DNA of 34,018 nt from an uncultured Eubacteriales bacterium (GTDB lineage Bacteria; Bacillota; Clostridia; Eubacteriales; Anaerofustaceae), in contig CADBPP010000015.1 in assembly GCA_902796565.1 (NCBI GenBank), positions 1 through 34,018 of the forward strand, in the 5' to 3' direction. Of the stretch, positions 22,775-30,255 are shown one piece after another. The translations under genes were made by a program, and so were the position numbers. Numbering within the stretch: the first letter of the stretch is position 1; every line of letters starts with the position of its first letter. Under the pieces are notes generated by a model, which saw only the letters and a list, made by a program, of their open reading frames with translations, had not been told where the DNA came from and did not search any database.

Positions 22775-25700
22775 TCAGATCCTTTCAGTGAGGATAAATG
22801 CGTCATGGCCGTTCAGGTTGACCTTTTCGCCTGTATTCTCCGCCACGGTGAGCTCCTGGGAGAGGGTCTCGCGGCAGATGTAGTCGCGGAATGCCTCCAC
22901 CGCTCCGATGACGGTATCGTCGCTGGAGATAGTGAGCTTTATACGGTCAGCCACTTCGTAGCCGCTGGCCTTTCTCAGCTGCTGGACCTTGGAAATGATC
23001 TCCCTGGCGTAGCCTTCGTTGATCAGATCCTTCGTCAGCTCCGTATTGAGTATGATGAACAGGTTGTCCTGCATCTGTACGTCGAAGCCTTCCTTGGCAT
23101 TGATCCTGACGTCCAGCATGTCCCTGGTGAGGCTGAGCTTTTCTCCTTCGATCTCCACGCCGACGCTTCCCTCTTCGCCCAGGACCTTCATGAAGGATGC
23201 GGCGTCGGTGTCCGCGAGATACGAGGCAAGGGCCTTAACCCTGGAGCCGAACAGCTTTCCGCACACCTTGAAGTCGGGCTTTATGGTAAAGTTCATATAG
23301 TCGGCGAGATTCTCCTCGAAGCGCACTTCCTTGACGTTGAGCTCTTCCTTTATAAGGTCGGTAAGGTAGCCGATATCGTCCTTGAGGGACGCGTCCGCCA
23401 TGGCGTATGCCAGTGGCTGGCGCACCTTGATCTGGACCTCTTCCCTGGCGCCGCGGCCCAGGGACACCAGGGTCCTTACCGTATTCATCCTGTAGTTGAG
23501 CTTCTCGTTTATCAGAGCCTCATCATAGGCGGGATAGTCCGCAAGATGCACGCTCTCCCATCCTGTGAGGTCGCGGTAGATCTCCTCGGTGATGTAGGGG
23601 GCGAAGGGAGCCGCCAGGCGGCATATGCCCTCCAGGACCCTGTAGGTGGTGAGAAACACCGCCTTCTTGCTGTCGGAGAGGCCGCTCTCCCAGAAACGCC
23701 TGCGGTTGCGCCTGATGTACCAGTTGGAAAGATCCTCGTTGACGAATTCCTGGATGGCCCTGACGGTCTTGGTGGTGTCATACTCATCCATGTACTGGCG
23801 GCAGTTCTTCACCAGCAGGTTGTATTCGCTGATGAGCCAGTCGTCGATCTCCTCCGTATAGGTGAAGCCCTGGGCGTAGGAGGCGGGATCGATCCCGTCT
23901 GTGTTGGCGTAAAGGGCGAAGAATGCGTATACATTTTTGAAGGTCGTGAAGAACTTGCTTATGACCTCCTTTAATCCCTCCTCGTCGAAGCGGGTGGGCG
24001 TCCATGCCGGAGACACGTACAGCAGGTACCATCTGAGGGCGTCCGCTCCGTACTTGTCGAAGAGCTCGAAGGGATCCACCGTATTGCCCCTGGACTTGGA
24101 CATCTTCTGTCCCTTCGCGTCCAGTATCAGGTCGTTGACCAGCACGTTGCGGTAAGGCGCTACGCCCTTGAGGAAGGTGGAGATGCAGATGAGTGAATAG
24201 AACCATCCTCTCGTCTGATCGATGCCCTCGCAGATGAAGTCCGCGGGGAACTGGTCGTTGAACTTGTCCTCGTTCTCGAACGGATAGTGCCACTGGGCGA
24301 AGGGCATGGAGCCCGAATCGAACCAGCAGTCGATGACGTCCTTTATACGGGTCATGACGCCGCCGCACTTCTCGCACCTGATATGCACTTCGTCCACATA
24401 GGGGCGGTGCAGCTCGATGGATTCGTCGATATCCTCGATGGCCAGCTCCGCCAGCTCCTTTCTGGAGCCCACGGCGTGCACGTGGCCGCACTCGCACTTC
24501 CAGATGTTGAGGGGGGTGCCCCAGTAGCGGTTACGGCTGATGGCCCAGTCCTTGACGTTCTCCAGCCAGTTGCCGAAACGCTTCTCACCTACGAAATCGG
24601 GGAACCAGTTGACGGTCTTGTTGGCTGCCACCAGCTCGTCCTTGTACTTCGTGGTGGAGATATACCAGCTGGGCTTGGCGTAGTACAGAAGGGGCGTCTT
24701 GCATCTCCAGCAGTGGGGATAGTTGTGCTCCATCCTCTGCTTCCTGTAGAGCTTGCCGGTCTCCTTGAGGTATTCTATGATCTTCGGATCGGCGTCCATG
24801 ACGAACAGCCCCGCCCAGGGGGTGGCGGTGTACTTGCCCTGTTCGTCCACGGGGTTCATCACCGAAAGGCCGTAGGCGGCTCCCACATTGTAGTCGTCCT
24901 CGCCGAAGGCGGGGGCGATGTGGACGATGCCGGTGCCGTCGGTGGTGGATACGTAGTCCGCGCAGACCACGAAGAAGGCCTTCTTTCCGTCGGAAGGCTC
25001 AACGAAGGGCATGAGCTGCTCGTACTCCGTGTACTCCAGATCCGCTCCCTTCATCTCCTCCAGGACTTCGTACTCCCCTTCCAGAACGGAGGATGCCAGC
25101 TCCTTCGCCAGGATGTATACGTATCCGCCGCTGGCTACCTTTACGTAGGTCACGTCCCTGTTCACCGCCAGGGCCACGTTGGACGCCAGGGTCCAGGGGG
25201 TGGTGGTCCAGGCCAGGAAGTATTCGTCCCGGTCCTTGATCTTGAAACGAACGTAGACCGTATCGGTCTTGATCATCTGATAGCCCTGGGCCACCTCATG
25301 GGAGGCAAGGCCCGTCCCGCATCTGGGACAGTAGGGCAGTATCTTGTGGCCCTCGTACATGTAGCCCTTCTCAAAGAACTGCTTGAGGATCCACCACTCG
25401 GTCTCGATGTAGTTGTTGTCCAGCGTTATGTACGGATCGTCCAGATCGATGAAATACGCCATCCTGCGGGTCATCTCCCTCCAGAGGGCCTCGTATGAGA
25501 ACACGGAATCCTTGCACTGCTCGTTGAACTCCCTGATGCCGTACTTCTCTATGTCCTGCTTGCCGTTCATGCCAAGCTTCTTTTCGACCTCGATCTCCAC
25601 GGGCAGTCCGTGGGTGTCCCATCCGGCCTTTCTCAGGACCCTGCTCCCCAGCATCGTGTGATATTTGTTGACGCTGTCCTTGAGGGTACGGGCGATCACA

Positions 25701-25870
25701 TGATGGATGCCCGGTTTTCCGTTGGCCGTGGGAGGGCCTTCGAAAAAGACAAAGTTGGCGCTGTCCTTTCTGTTTTCTATGGTGCGCTTCAGGATGTCGA
25801 TATCCTCCCAGTAGCGGGCGATCTCCTTCTCCGTTTCGGCAACGCTCTTCTTGCTGAGTTCCTTAAACAT
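22775..25870 (-). CDS. ileS: Isoleucyl-tRNA synthetase, type 2 (GIHH signature)
   Basis: IleRS charges tRNA-Ile and edits misactivated valine. The 1031-aa product has the class I catalytic domain, the CP1 editing domain (including TTTPWTLASNVALAV), KMSKSRGN as the KMSKS loop, and a long C-terminal anticodon and tail region. Features such as WDTHGLPVEIEVEKKLG and TEWWILKQ place it with the eukaryote-like type 2 enzymes, many of which resist mupirocin. The HIGH motif is replaced by G-I-H-H in GKPGIHHVIA, a swap of the first and third positions. The ATG at 25870 follows GGAGGAG; the longer frame reaches into the T-box and is rejected. Expression is controlled by the upstream T-box. Confidence 0.96.
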   Translation of the reverse strand: MFKELSKKSVAETEKEIARYWEDIDILKRTIENRKDSANFVFFEGPPTANGKPGIHHVIARTLKDSVNKYHTMLGSRVLRKAGWDTHGLPVEIEVEKKLGMNGKQDIEKYGIREFNEQCKDSVFSYEALWREMTRRMAYFIDLDDPYITLDNNYIETEWWILKQFFEKGYMYEGHKILPYCPRCGTGLASHEVAQGYQMIKTDTVYVRFKIKDRDEYFLAWTTTPWTLASNVALAVNRDVTYVKVASGGYVYILAKELASSVLEGEYEVLEEMKGADLEYTEYEQLMPFVEPSDGKKAFFVVCADYVSTTDGTGIVHIAPAFGEDDYNVGAAYGLSVMNPVDEQGKYTATPWAGLFVMDADPKIIEYLKETGKLYRKQRMEHNYPHCWRCKTPLLYYAKPSWYISTTKYKDELVAANKTVNWFPDFVGEKRFGNWLENVKDWAISRNRYWGTPLNIWKCECGHVHAVGSRKELAELAIEDIDESIELHRPYVDEVHIRCEKCGGVMTRIKDVIDCWFDSGSMPFAQWHYPFENEDKFNDQFPADFICEGIDQTRGWFYSLICISTFLKGVAPYRNVLVNDLILDAKGQKMSKSRGNTVDPFELFDKYGADALRWYLLYVSPAWTPTRFDEEGLKEVISKFFTTFKNVYAFFALYANTDGIDPASYAQGFTYTEEIDDWLISEYNLLVKNCRQYMDEYDTTKTVRAIQEFVNEDLSNWYIRRNRRRFWESGLSDSKKAVFLTTYRVLEGICRLAAPFAPYITEEIYRDLTGWESVHLADYPAYDEALINEKLNYRMNTVRTLVSLGRGAREEVQIKVRQPLAYAMADASLKDDIGYLTDLIKEELNVKEVRFEENLADYMNFTIKPDFKVCGKLFGSRVKALASYLADTDAASFMKVLGEEGSVGVEIEGEKLSLTRDMLDVRINAKEGFDVQMQDNLFIILNTELTKDLINEGYAREIISKVQQLRKASGYEVADRIKLTISSDDTVIGAVEAFRDYICRETLSQELTVAENTGEKVNLNGHDAFILTERI

Positions 25871-25883
25871 TTTCTCCTCCGTC

Positions 25884-25913
25884 AAAAAAATAAAAGTCCT
25901 GTGTGAACAGGAC
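25884..25913 (-). terminator. T-box regulated terminator of ileS
   Basis: A 7-bp stem GTCCTGT/ACAGGAC with a TCAC loop is followed on the minus strand by TTTTATTTTTTT. It competes with the antiterminator containing the T-box core at 25922-25935. Confidence 0.9.
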
Positions 25914-26113
25914 GGATATATCCGCGGTACCACCCGTTTTGGCATATCTCTATGCCCTCTTTAAGTGCCTTAACGCGGCGTACGGGACGGCTTACTGGTT
26001 TTCTGCCGTCCGGCTCCGAAGTGATATTCACCCGCTTTGGGTCATCCGTTCACACCGACCACGGACTCTCTCGGACCTTCCCCGGACTACTCCTCTTCAT
26101 CACGGCTTTTGTT
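25884..26113 (-). promoter_or_regulatory. T-box riboswitch, isoleucine-specific
   Basis: The minus-strand leader carries the T-box core GGGTGGTACCGCGG (plus 25922-25935), which forms the antiterminator. It is followed by the terminator hairpin GTCCTGT/ACAGGAC (25896-25913) and a T-rich run (25884-25895). In the Stem I region the bulge reads TGAATATCAC, offering ATC (plus 26023-26025) as the Ile specifier codon. Uncharged tRNA-Ile would bind both sites and allow ileS transcription. The start of Stem I is placed approximately. Confidence 0.93.
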
Positions 26114-26118
26114 AAGCT

Positions 26119-26147
26119 ATTGTACATTATGCACCCATTAAAGTCAA
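26119..26147 (-). promoter_or_regulatory. ileS promoter
   Basis: On the minus strand TTGACT (plus 26142-26147), a 17-base spacer and TACAAT (plus 26119-26124) place the start point just before the T-box Stem I. Confidence 0.75.
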
Positions 26148-26167
26148 TGTATTTTGGGCTTTTCCGA

Positions 26168-26196
26168 TTGTATGGAAAGCTGTGTGATGATATACT
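26168..26196 (+). promoter_or_regulatory. Promoter of the HdeD-like gene
   Basis: TTGTAT (26168-26173), a 17-base spacer and TATACT (26191-26196) preceded by TGA form an extended -10 promoter 36 bases before the ATG. It is divergent from the ileS promoter. Confidence 0.65.
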
Positions 26197-26231
26197 CTAT
26201 ACGGAAAAAGTTCCGATCAAGGAGACAGGAA

Positions 26232-27170
26232 ATGGAAAAGGCAACAAACAGGAAATTCGACTGGGTATCCAACGCCCTCATGGGGGCGCTGATGGTCCTT
26301 ACGGGCATCATGATAGTATTCTTCCCAAAGGCGGCCATGAGCATGATACTTATAATGGCGGCCATCGTTTTCTTCGTGACGGGATTCACCGACATGATCG
26401 CCGCGATACGCTACAGGAACGATTCCAAAGGCTGGCAGACAACCCTGTCCTCGGGAATAGTCACTCTCCTGGTGGGAGTGTTCATGGGCTTCACCATCTA
26501 CATGCCCGTCACCCCGATGACCACGGTCATAGTCCTCTGTGTATGGGCGGTGCTCAGATGCCTGCTCACACTGGTGGGCGTCATCATGGGCAAAGTCAGG
26601 AGAAGCGGCACCATCATATCCTCCTGTGTCCTGGGACTCAGCGGCATACTTGTGTTCATCTTCAGGGACGTCCTTGCGGCTTCCACCCTCATCATAGGCT
26701 ACGTGCTTATCGGCGTCGGGGCCGTGCTGATGATCGTGGGCTTCTACAGGAGGGCTGCCGTCAATGAAAAGACGGAGGCCATCGTGCAGAAGGAAAGAGA
26801 AGAGAAAAAGCACGAGAGAGAGGAAAAGCTCGTAGGCGCCATAAATGACAAGGCCCGTCTCAGGGGCCTCGCGGAGGGATACGATACTTTGACCGGCGAA
26901 GAGACCGGCATCGAAGAGGATCAGGCGGACGCACCGCAGGAGGAGGACACATCCTCAGAGGAGCGGGAAGCTTCCGATGAAGCTAATGTCCCCGCGGAGG
27001 AGGAAGCGCCAGGGGAACCTTCACAGGAACGCGCTGACAGTTCCGAAGAGAGCCCCGCAGCTGAAGAGAGCGCGGAGGAAGAGGCTGCCGCAGCGGAGAG
27101 CGCACCTGAGCAGGAAGAAGAACAGCCTGAGGAAAAGAAGGGACTCAGGGGTTTCTTCAGCCGTTTCTGA
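26232..27170 (+). CDS. HdeD/DUF308-like membrane protein with acidic tail
   Basis: This 312-aa protein has six hydrophobic helices in the first 180 or so residues, arranged as three helical pairs with glycine-rich turns (for example IIGYVLIGVGAVLMIVG), like the HdeD/DUF308 family. In E. coli HdeD is linked to acid resistance; in Bacillota the function is unknown. Residues of about 185-215 are highly charged (KEREEKKHEREEK). From about 235 to 300 the tail is dominated by Glu, Ala, Pro and Ser, and it ends in a basic, aromatic GLRGFFSRF. The ATG at 26232 has GGAG upstream; the upstream extension of the frame overlaps the promoter. A terminator follows directly, so the gene is monocistronic. Confidence 0.8.
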   Translation: MEKATNRKFDWVSNALMGALMVLTGIMIVFFPKAAMSMILIMAAIVFFVTGFTDMIAAIRYRNDSKGWQTTLSSGIVTLLVGVFMGFTIYMPVTPMTTVIVLCVWAVLRCLLTLVGVIMGKVRRSGTIISSCVLGLSGILVFIFRDVLAASTLIIGYVLIGVGAVLMIVGFYRRAAVNEKTEAIVQKEREEKKHEREEKLVGAINDKARLRGLAEGYDTLTGEETGIEEDQADAPQEEDTSSEEREASDEANVPAEEEAPGEPSQERADSSEESPAAEESAEEEAAAAESAPEQEEEQPEEKKGLRGFFSRF

Positions 27171-27181
27171 CACGTATTTCG

Positions 27182-27206
27182 GGCTGCCGTGCCGGCAGCC
27201 TTTTTT
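27182..27206 (+). terminator. Terminator of the HdeD-like gene
   Basis: GGCTGCCG (27182-27189) and CGGCAGCC (27193-27200) form an 8-bp stem with a 3-base loop, followed by six T. A second GCTGCC plus T7 (27217-27229) could pair with the GGCAGC arm as an alternative hairpin. Confidence 0.88.
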
Positions 27207-27520
27207 AATAAGGAGAGCTGCCTTTTTTTCAACACCGGGGTGTTGATAACAGCTCCGGAAGGCGTTCCTCACAAAAGGGCTTGAGAGCGCGACTTTTGTT
27301 TTTGCCCCCTTTTGGCGCCATTGCGGCACGCTGTTCGAAGGATGGCTCAAAAAACCGTTTACTGAGCAGTTTTATATCGAAAACTGCCCTTTAGCGGTCA
27401 GAAACGGGCACTTATCGACATCTTATCGACAAAATGTTCATAACTATGTGCATTTTGGGCCGGGATAAGCCCCCGTGAAGAGGGGCATGTTAAAAAAATA
27501 AAGCAAAAGGATAAAACCGC
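27207..27520 (+). promoter_or_regulatory. Structured leader upstream of the GTPase-NYN gene
   Basis: This stretch holds no clear gene but several structures. There is a palindrome TCAACACC-GG-GGTGTTGA (27229-27246) and a GCAGTTTT/AAAACTGC inverted repeat (27366-27387). CTTATCGACA occurs as a direct repeat (27411-27420 and 27422-27431). Two mutually exclusive small stems lie close to the gene: GGGC 27457-27460 with GCCC 27469-27472, or GCCCC 27469-27473 with GGGGC 27482-27486. Two tiny open frames precede the gene: MFITMCILGRDKPP (27434-27478) and MLKK (27487-27501). Neither has an ideal ribosome site. I find no convincing -35/-10 pair. The arrangement recalls attenuation leaders of ribosome-protection genes, but this is inference. 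Confidence 0.35.
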
Positions 27521-30100
27521 ATGAGAAAGATTACAGCGGGAATGATCGCCCACGTGGACGCGGGAAAGACGACCCTGGCGGAGGCGATGCTCTTCGCCTC
27601 AGGGCAGATCAGAAAACAGGGACGGGTGGACCACCGGGACACGACGATGGACAGCCATCTTCTGGAAAAACAGAGGGGCATAACCATCTTCGCCTCCCAG
27701 GCCTATATCCCCTGGGAGGATACCGGGATATACCTTCTGGATACCCCGGGACATGTGGACTTCTCCAGCGAGACCGAAAGGATAATGCGCATCCTGGACT
27801 GCGCCGTGCTGGTCATCAGCGGCACCGACGGGGTACAGGCCCATACCGTGACGCTGATGGAGATGCTCAGACACTACATGGTGCCCGTCTTCGTCTTCGT
27901 CACCAAGATGGACTACGCCAGGAAAGAAAGAGAAGAACTCCTCTCCGACATGAGAAAGAAGCTGGGAGAGGGCTTCGTCGACATCCTTTCGGAGGGATCA
28001 TCCGAGGAAGCGGCCATGCTGGATGAAGAGCTTCTCGAAAAGTATCTGTCGGAGGGGAAGCTCACGGATGAGGATCTGAGGGGGCTCATAAGATCATTAA
28101 GGCTGTTTCCGGTTTATTTCGGATCGGGCCTTAAGGACAGCGGGATAAACGAGTTCCTTTCATCCCTCTGCGCCCTGTGCCCGAAAAAAACGTATCCCGA
28201 CTCCTTCGGAGCAAGAGTGTTCAAAATAAGCAGGGACCCCCAGGGGGGCCGCCTGACCCACGTGAAGATCACCGGCGGCACAATCAGGGTAAAGGACAGC
28301 ATAGAGACCTCCCCCGCAAAGAGCGAGAAGGTCGACCAGATCAGGATGTATACCGGAGAGCGATTCAATACCGTGAGCGAGGCTTCGGCGGGGGACGTGT
28401 GCGTGCTGACCGGGCTCGGTTCCACCTACAGCGGACAGGGCCTCGGGTTCGAGGAAGACCTTTCGGGAAACCTTATGGAAAGCGTCATGGAATACAGGCT
28501 CAGGCTTCCGGAGGGAGAAGACCCCGTGAGGGCCTTTCGCACCCTGTCCGTCCTCTCGGAGGAGGATCCCTCTCTCAGACTGAGGTATGACAGCTCCCTG
28601 GGGGAGATAAGGATCAGCATCATGGGCCAGGTACAGACCGAGATCCTCACATCAGTCATAAGCGAGCGCTTCGGCATGCAGTGTTCCTTCGACATGGGCC
28701 GTGTGCTCTACAGGGAGACCATCGCTGATACGGTGGAAGGGATCGGGCACTATGAGCCCCTCAGGCATTACGCGGAGGTGCATCTTCTCATGGAACCCCT
28801 CCCGAGAGGGAGCGGCCTCGTATTCGCGGACCGCTGTCCCGACGAGGTACTGGAGCGCAACTGGAGGAACCTGGTCCTCACCCACCTGAGGGAAAAGCAG
28901 CATCCCGGCGTTCTTACAGGCTCACCGGTAACCGACATGAGGATCTCCCTGGTGTCCGGACGCAGCCATCTCAAGCACACCGAAGGCGGGGATTTCCGCC
29001 AGGCCACCTACAGGGCGGTGAGGCAGGGGCTGATGAAGGCGAAAAGCGTCCTCCTGGAGCCCTGGTATTCCTTCACCCTCACTGTCCCTTCCGAAACCGT
29101 GGGAAGGGCCATCAACGACATAAGGATGAGAAACGCCGTCTTTTCCTCCCCCGAGGAGGAGTCCGGCATGAGCGTCATCACCGGAAGGGCGCCTCTCACC
29201 TGTCTCTCGGACTATGCCCGGGAGGTATCATCCTATACTTCCGGCAGGGGAAAATTTTCGATGCAGCTGTGGGGCTACGATGATTGCCACGATCCCGACA
29301 GGGTGATCGAAGAAGCGGGCTACGATCCCATCACGGACCTTGAGAACCCCACCTCCAGCATCTTCTGCGCCAACGGCGGAGGCTTCGACGTCAGATGGGA
29401 CAGGGTGGAGGAATACATGCACCTGGAGAGCTTCCTGAAGACACCTTCTCCCGGGATACCGAAAGTGAAGCAGGCCAACCTGGATCTGGGAGAAAAGGAG
29501 CTTGAAGCCATCATAGAGCGGGAATTCGGCAGGAGCGTCCACCCCTTCTACCGTTCAAGGAGCACTGTGTCCGTCTCCTCCGCAAGGAGCAGCGAGGTCT
29601 ATGAACCCGTAAGGAAGTGGTATGTCATAGACGGCTACAACGTGATCTTCGCGTGGGATGAACTGAGGGACCTGGCACAGCGGGACATCGCAGCCGCCAG
29701 GGAAAAGCTCATCCACATCGTCAGCAACTTTTCCGCCTTTTGCTCGGTGGAAACGGTCCTGGTGTTCGACGGCTACAGGGTAAAGGGATCCTCAGGAGAG
29801 AAGAGCGATTATCAGGGCATACATCTGGTCTATACCATGGAAAACGAGACCGCGGACGCCTACATGCAGAAGCTCCTTTCCGAGATGGGGAAGAACGACC
29901 GTGTATATGTGGTCACCTCCGACAGTCTGGTACAGCTCTCCGCCATGCACTCCGGGGCGCTGAGACGTTCCGCCGCGGACTTCCGCGAAGAGGTGGAGAA
30001 CACCAATGACGAGATAAGAAGGATCCTCGCTTCCCAGGAGAAGGAGAGCTTCGTTATAGGGGAAGCTCTCGAAAACAGGGATGCCGCTCCGAAGGACTGA
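27521..30100 (+). CDS. TetM/EF-G-like translational GTPase fused to a YacP/Rae1-like NYN nuclease domain
   Basis: The 859-aa product combines two modules. Residues 1 to about 650 follow the TetM/EF-G plan. The G domain has AHVDAGKTT (10-18), RGIT, DTPGH (74-78) and TKMD (128-131), and EF-G-like domains II to V follow. The domain IV loop that in TetM reads YSPVST, and which removes tetracycline, is instead LKHTEGGDFR (484-493), so classical resistance is unlikely. From about residue 699 a NYN/PIN-like domain similar to YacP (Rae1) begins with YVIDGYNV. Acidic residues D704, D750, D779 and D801 are candidates for the metal site. Rae1 in B. subtilis enters the ribosomal A site and cuts mRNA. The fusion therefore suggests a ribosome-delivered nuclease. 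It stands alone, with an AAAGGA site and a terminator. Confidence 0.88.
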   Translation: MRKITAGMIAHVDAGKTTLAEAMLFASGQIRKQGRVDHRDTTMDSHLLEKQRGITIFASQAYIPWEDTGIYLLDTPGHVDFSSETERIMRILDCAVLVISGTDGVQAHTVTLMEMLRHYMVPVFVFVTKMDYARKEREELLSDMRKKLGEGFVDILSEGSSEEAAMLDEELLEKYLSEGKLTDEDLRGLIRSLRLFPVYFGSGLKDSGINEFLSSLCALCPKKTYPDSFGARVFKISRDPQGGRLTHVKITGGTIRVKDSIETSPAKSEKVDQIRMYTGERFNTVSEASAGDVCVLTGLGSTYSGQGLGFEEDLSGNLMESVMEYRLRLPEGEDPVRAFRTLSVLSEEDPSLRLRYDSSLGEIRISIMGQVQTEILTSVISERFGMQCSFDMGRVLYRETIADTVEGIGHYEPLRHYAEVHLLMEPLPRGSGLVFADRCPDEVLERNWRNLVLTHLREKQHPGVLTGSPVTDMRISLVSGRSHLKHTEGGDFRQATYRAVRQGLMKAKSVLLEPWYSFTLTVPSETVGRAINDIRMRNAVFSSPEEESGMSVITGRAPLTCLSDYAREVSSYTSGRGKFSMQLWGYDDCHDPDRVIEEAGYDPITDLENPTSSIFCANGGGFDVRWDRVEEYMHLESFLKTPSPGIPKVKQANLDLGEKELEAIIEREFGRSVHPFYRSRSTVSVSSARSSEVYEPVRKWYVIDGYNVIFAWDELRDLAQRDIAAAREKLIHIVSNFSAFCSVETVLVFDGYRVKGSSGEKSDYQGIHLVYTMENETADAYMQKLLSEMGKNDRVYVVTSDSLVQLSAMHSGALRRSAADFREEVENTNDEIRRILASQEKESFVIGEALENRDAAPKD

Positions 30101-30128
30101 GGGGCTTTTCCCGTTCCACAGAGAAATG

Positions 30129-30168
30129 ATCGGCCGGCGCATACACGCCGGGCCGATTCTTTTTTTTT
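30129..30168 (+). terminator. Terminator of the GTPase-NYN gene
   Basis: ATCGGCCGGCG (30129-30139) pairs with CGCCGGGCCGAT (30146-30157) with one bulged G, followed by TCTTTTTTTTT to 30168. Confidence 0.9.
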
Positions 30169-30192
30169 ATAGCTGCTGCAGTCATAATACAT

Positions 30193-30236
30193 AAAAACAG
30201 CGTATCCCGCTGCCCGCCGGGCTTCGCGATACGCTG
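30193..30236 (-). terminator. Terminator of the GH1 gene
   Basis: CAGCGTATC (30198-30206) and GATACGCTG (30228-30236) form a 9-bp stem with a 21-base loop. On the minus strand a T5 tract follows (plus 30193-30197). It lies 20 bases beyond the GH1 stop codon. Confidence 0.75.
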
Positions 30237-30255
30237 ATATCTCATGTGTTTTCTC

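Noticed and set aside
24287..25498. 403-aa plus-strand open frame opposite ileS
   Set aside because: It is a shadow of the conserved IleRS frame and contains no recognisable motif.
27521..30100. Annotation as a tetracycline resistance gene
   Set aside because: The overall fold is TetM-like, but the domain IV loop needed to dislodge the drug is different and a nuclease domain is attached. A resistance role is not supported by sequence alone.
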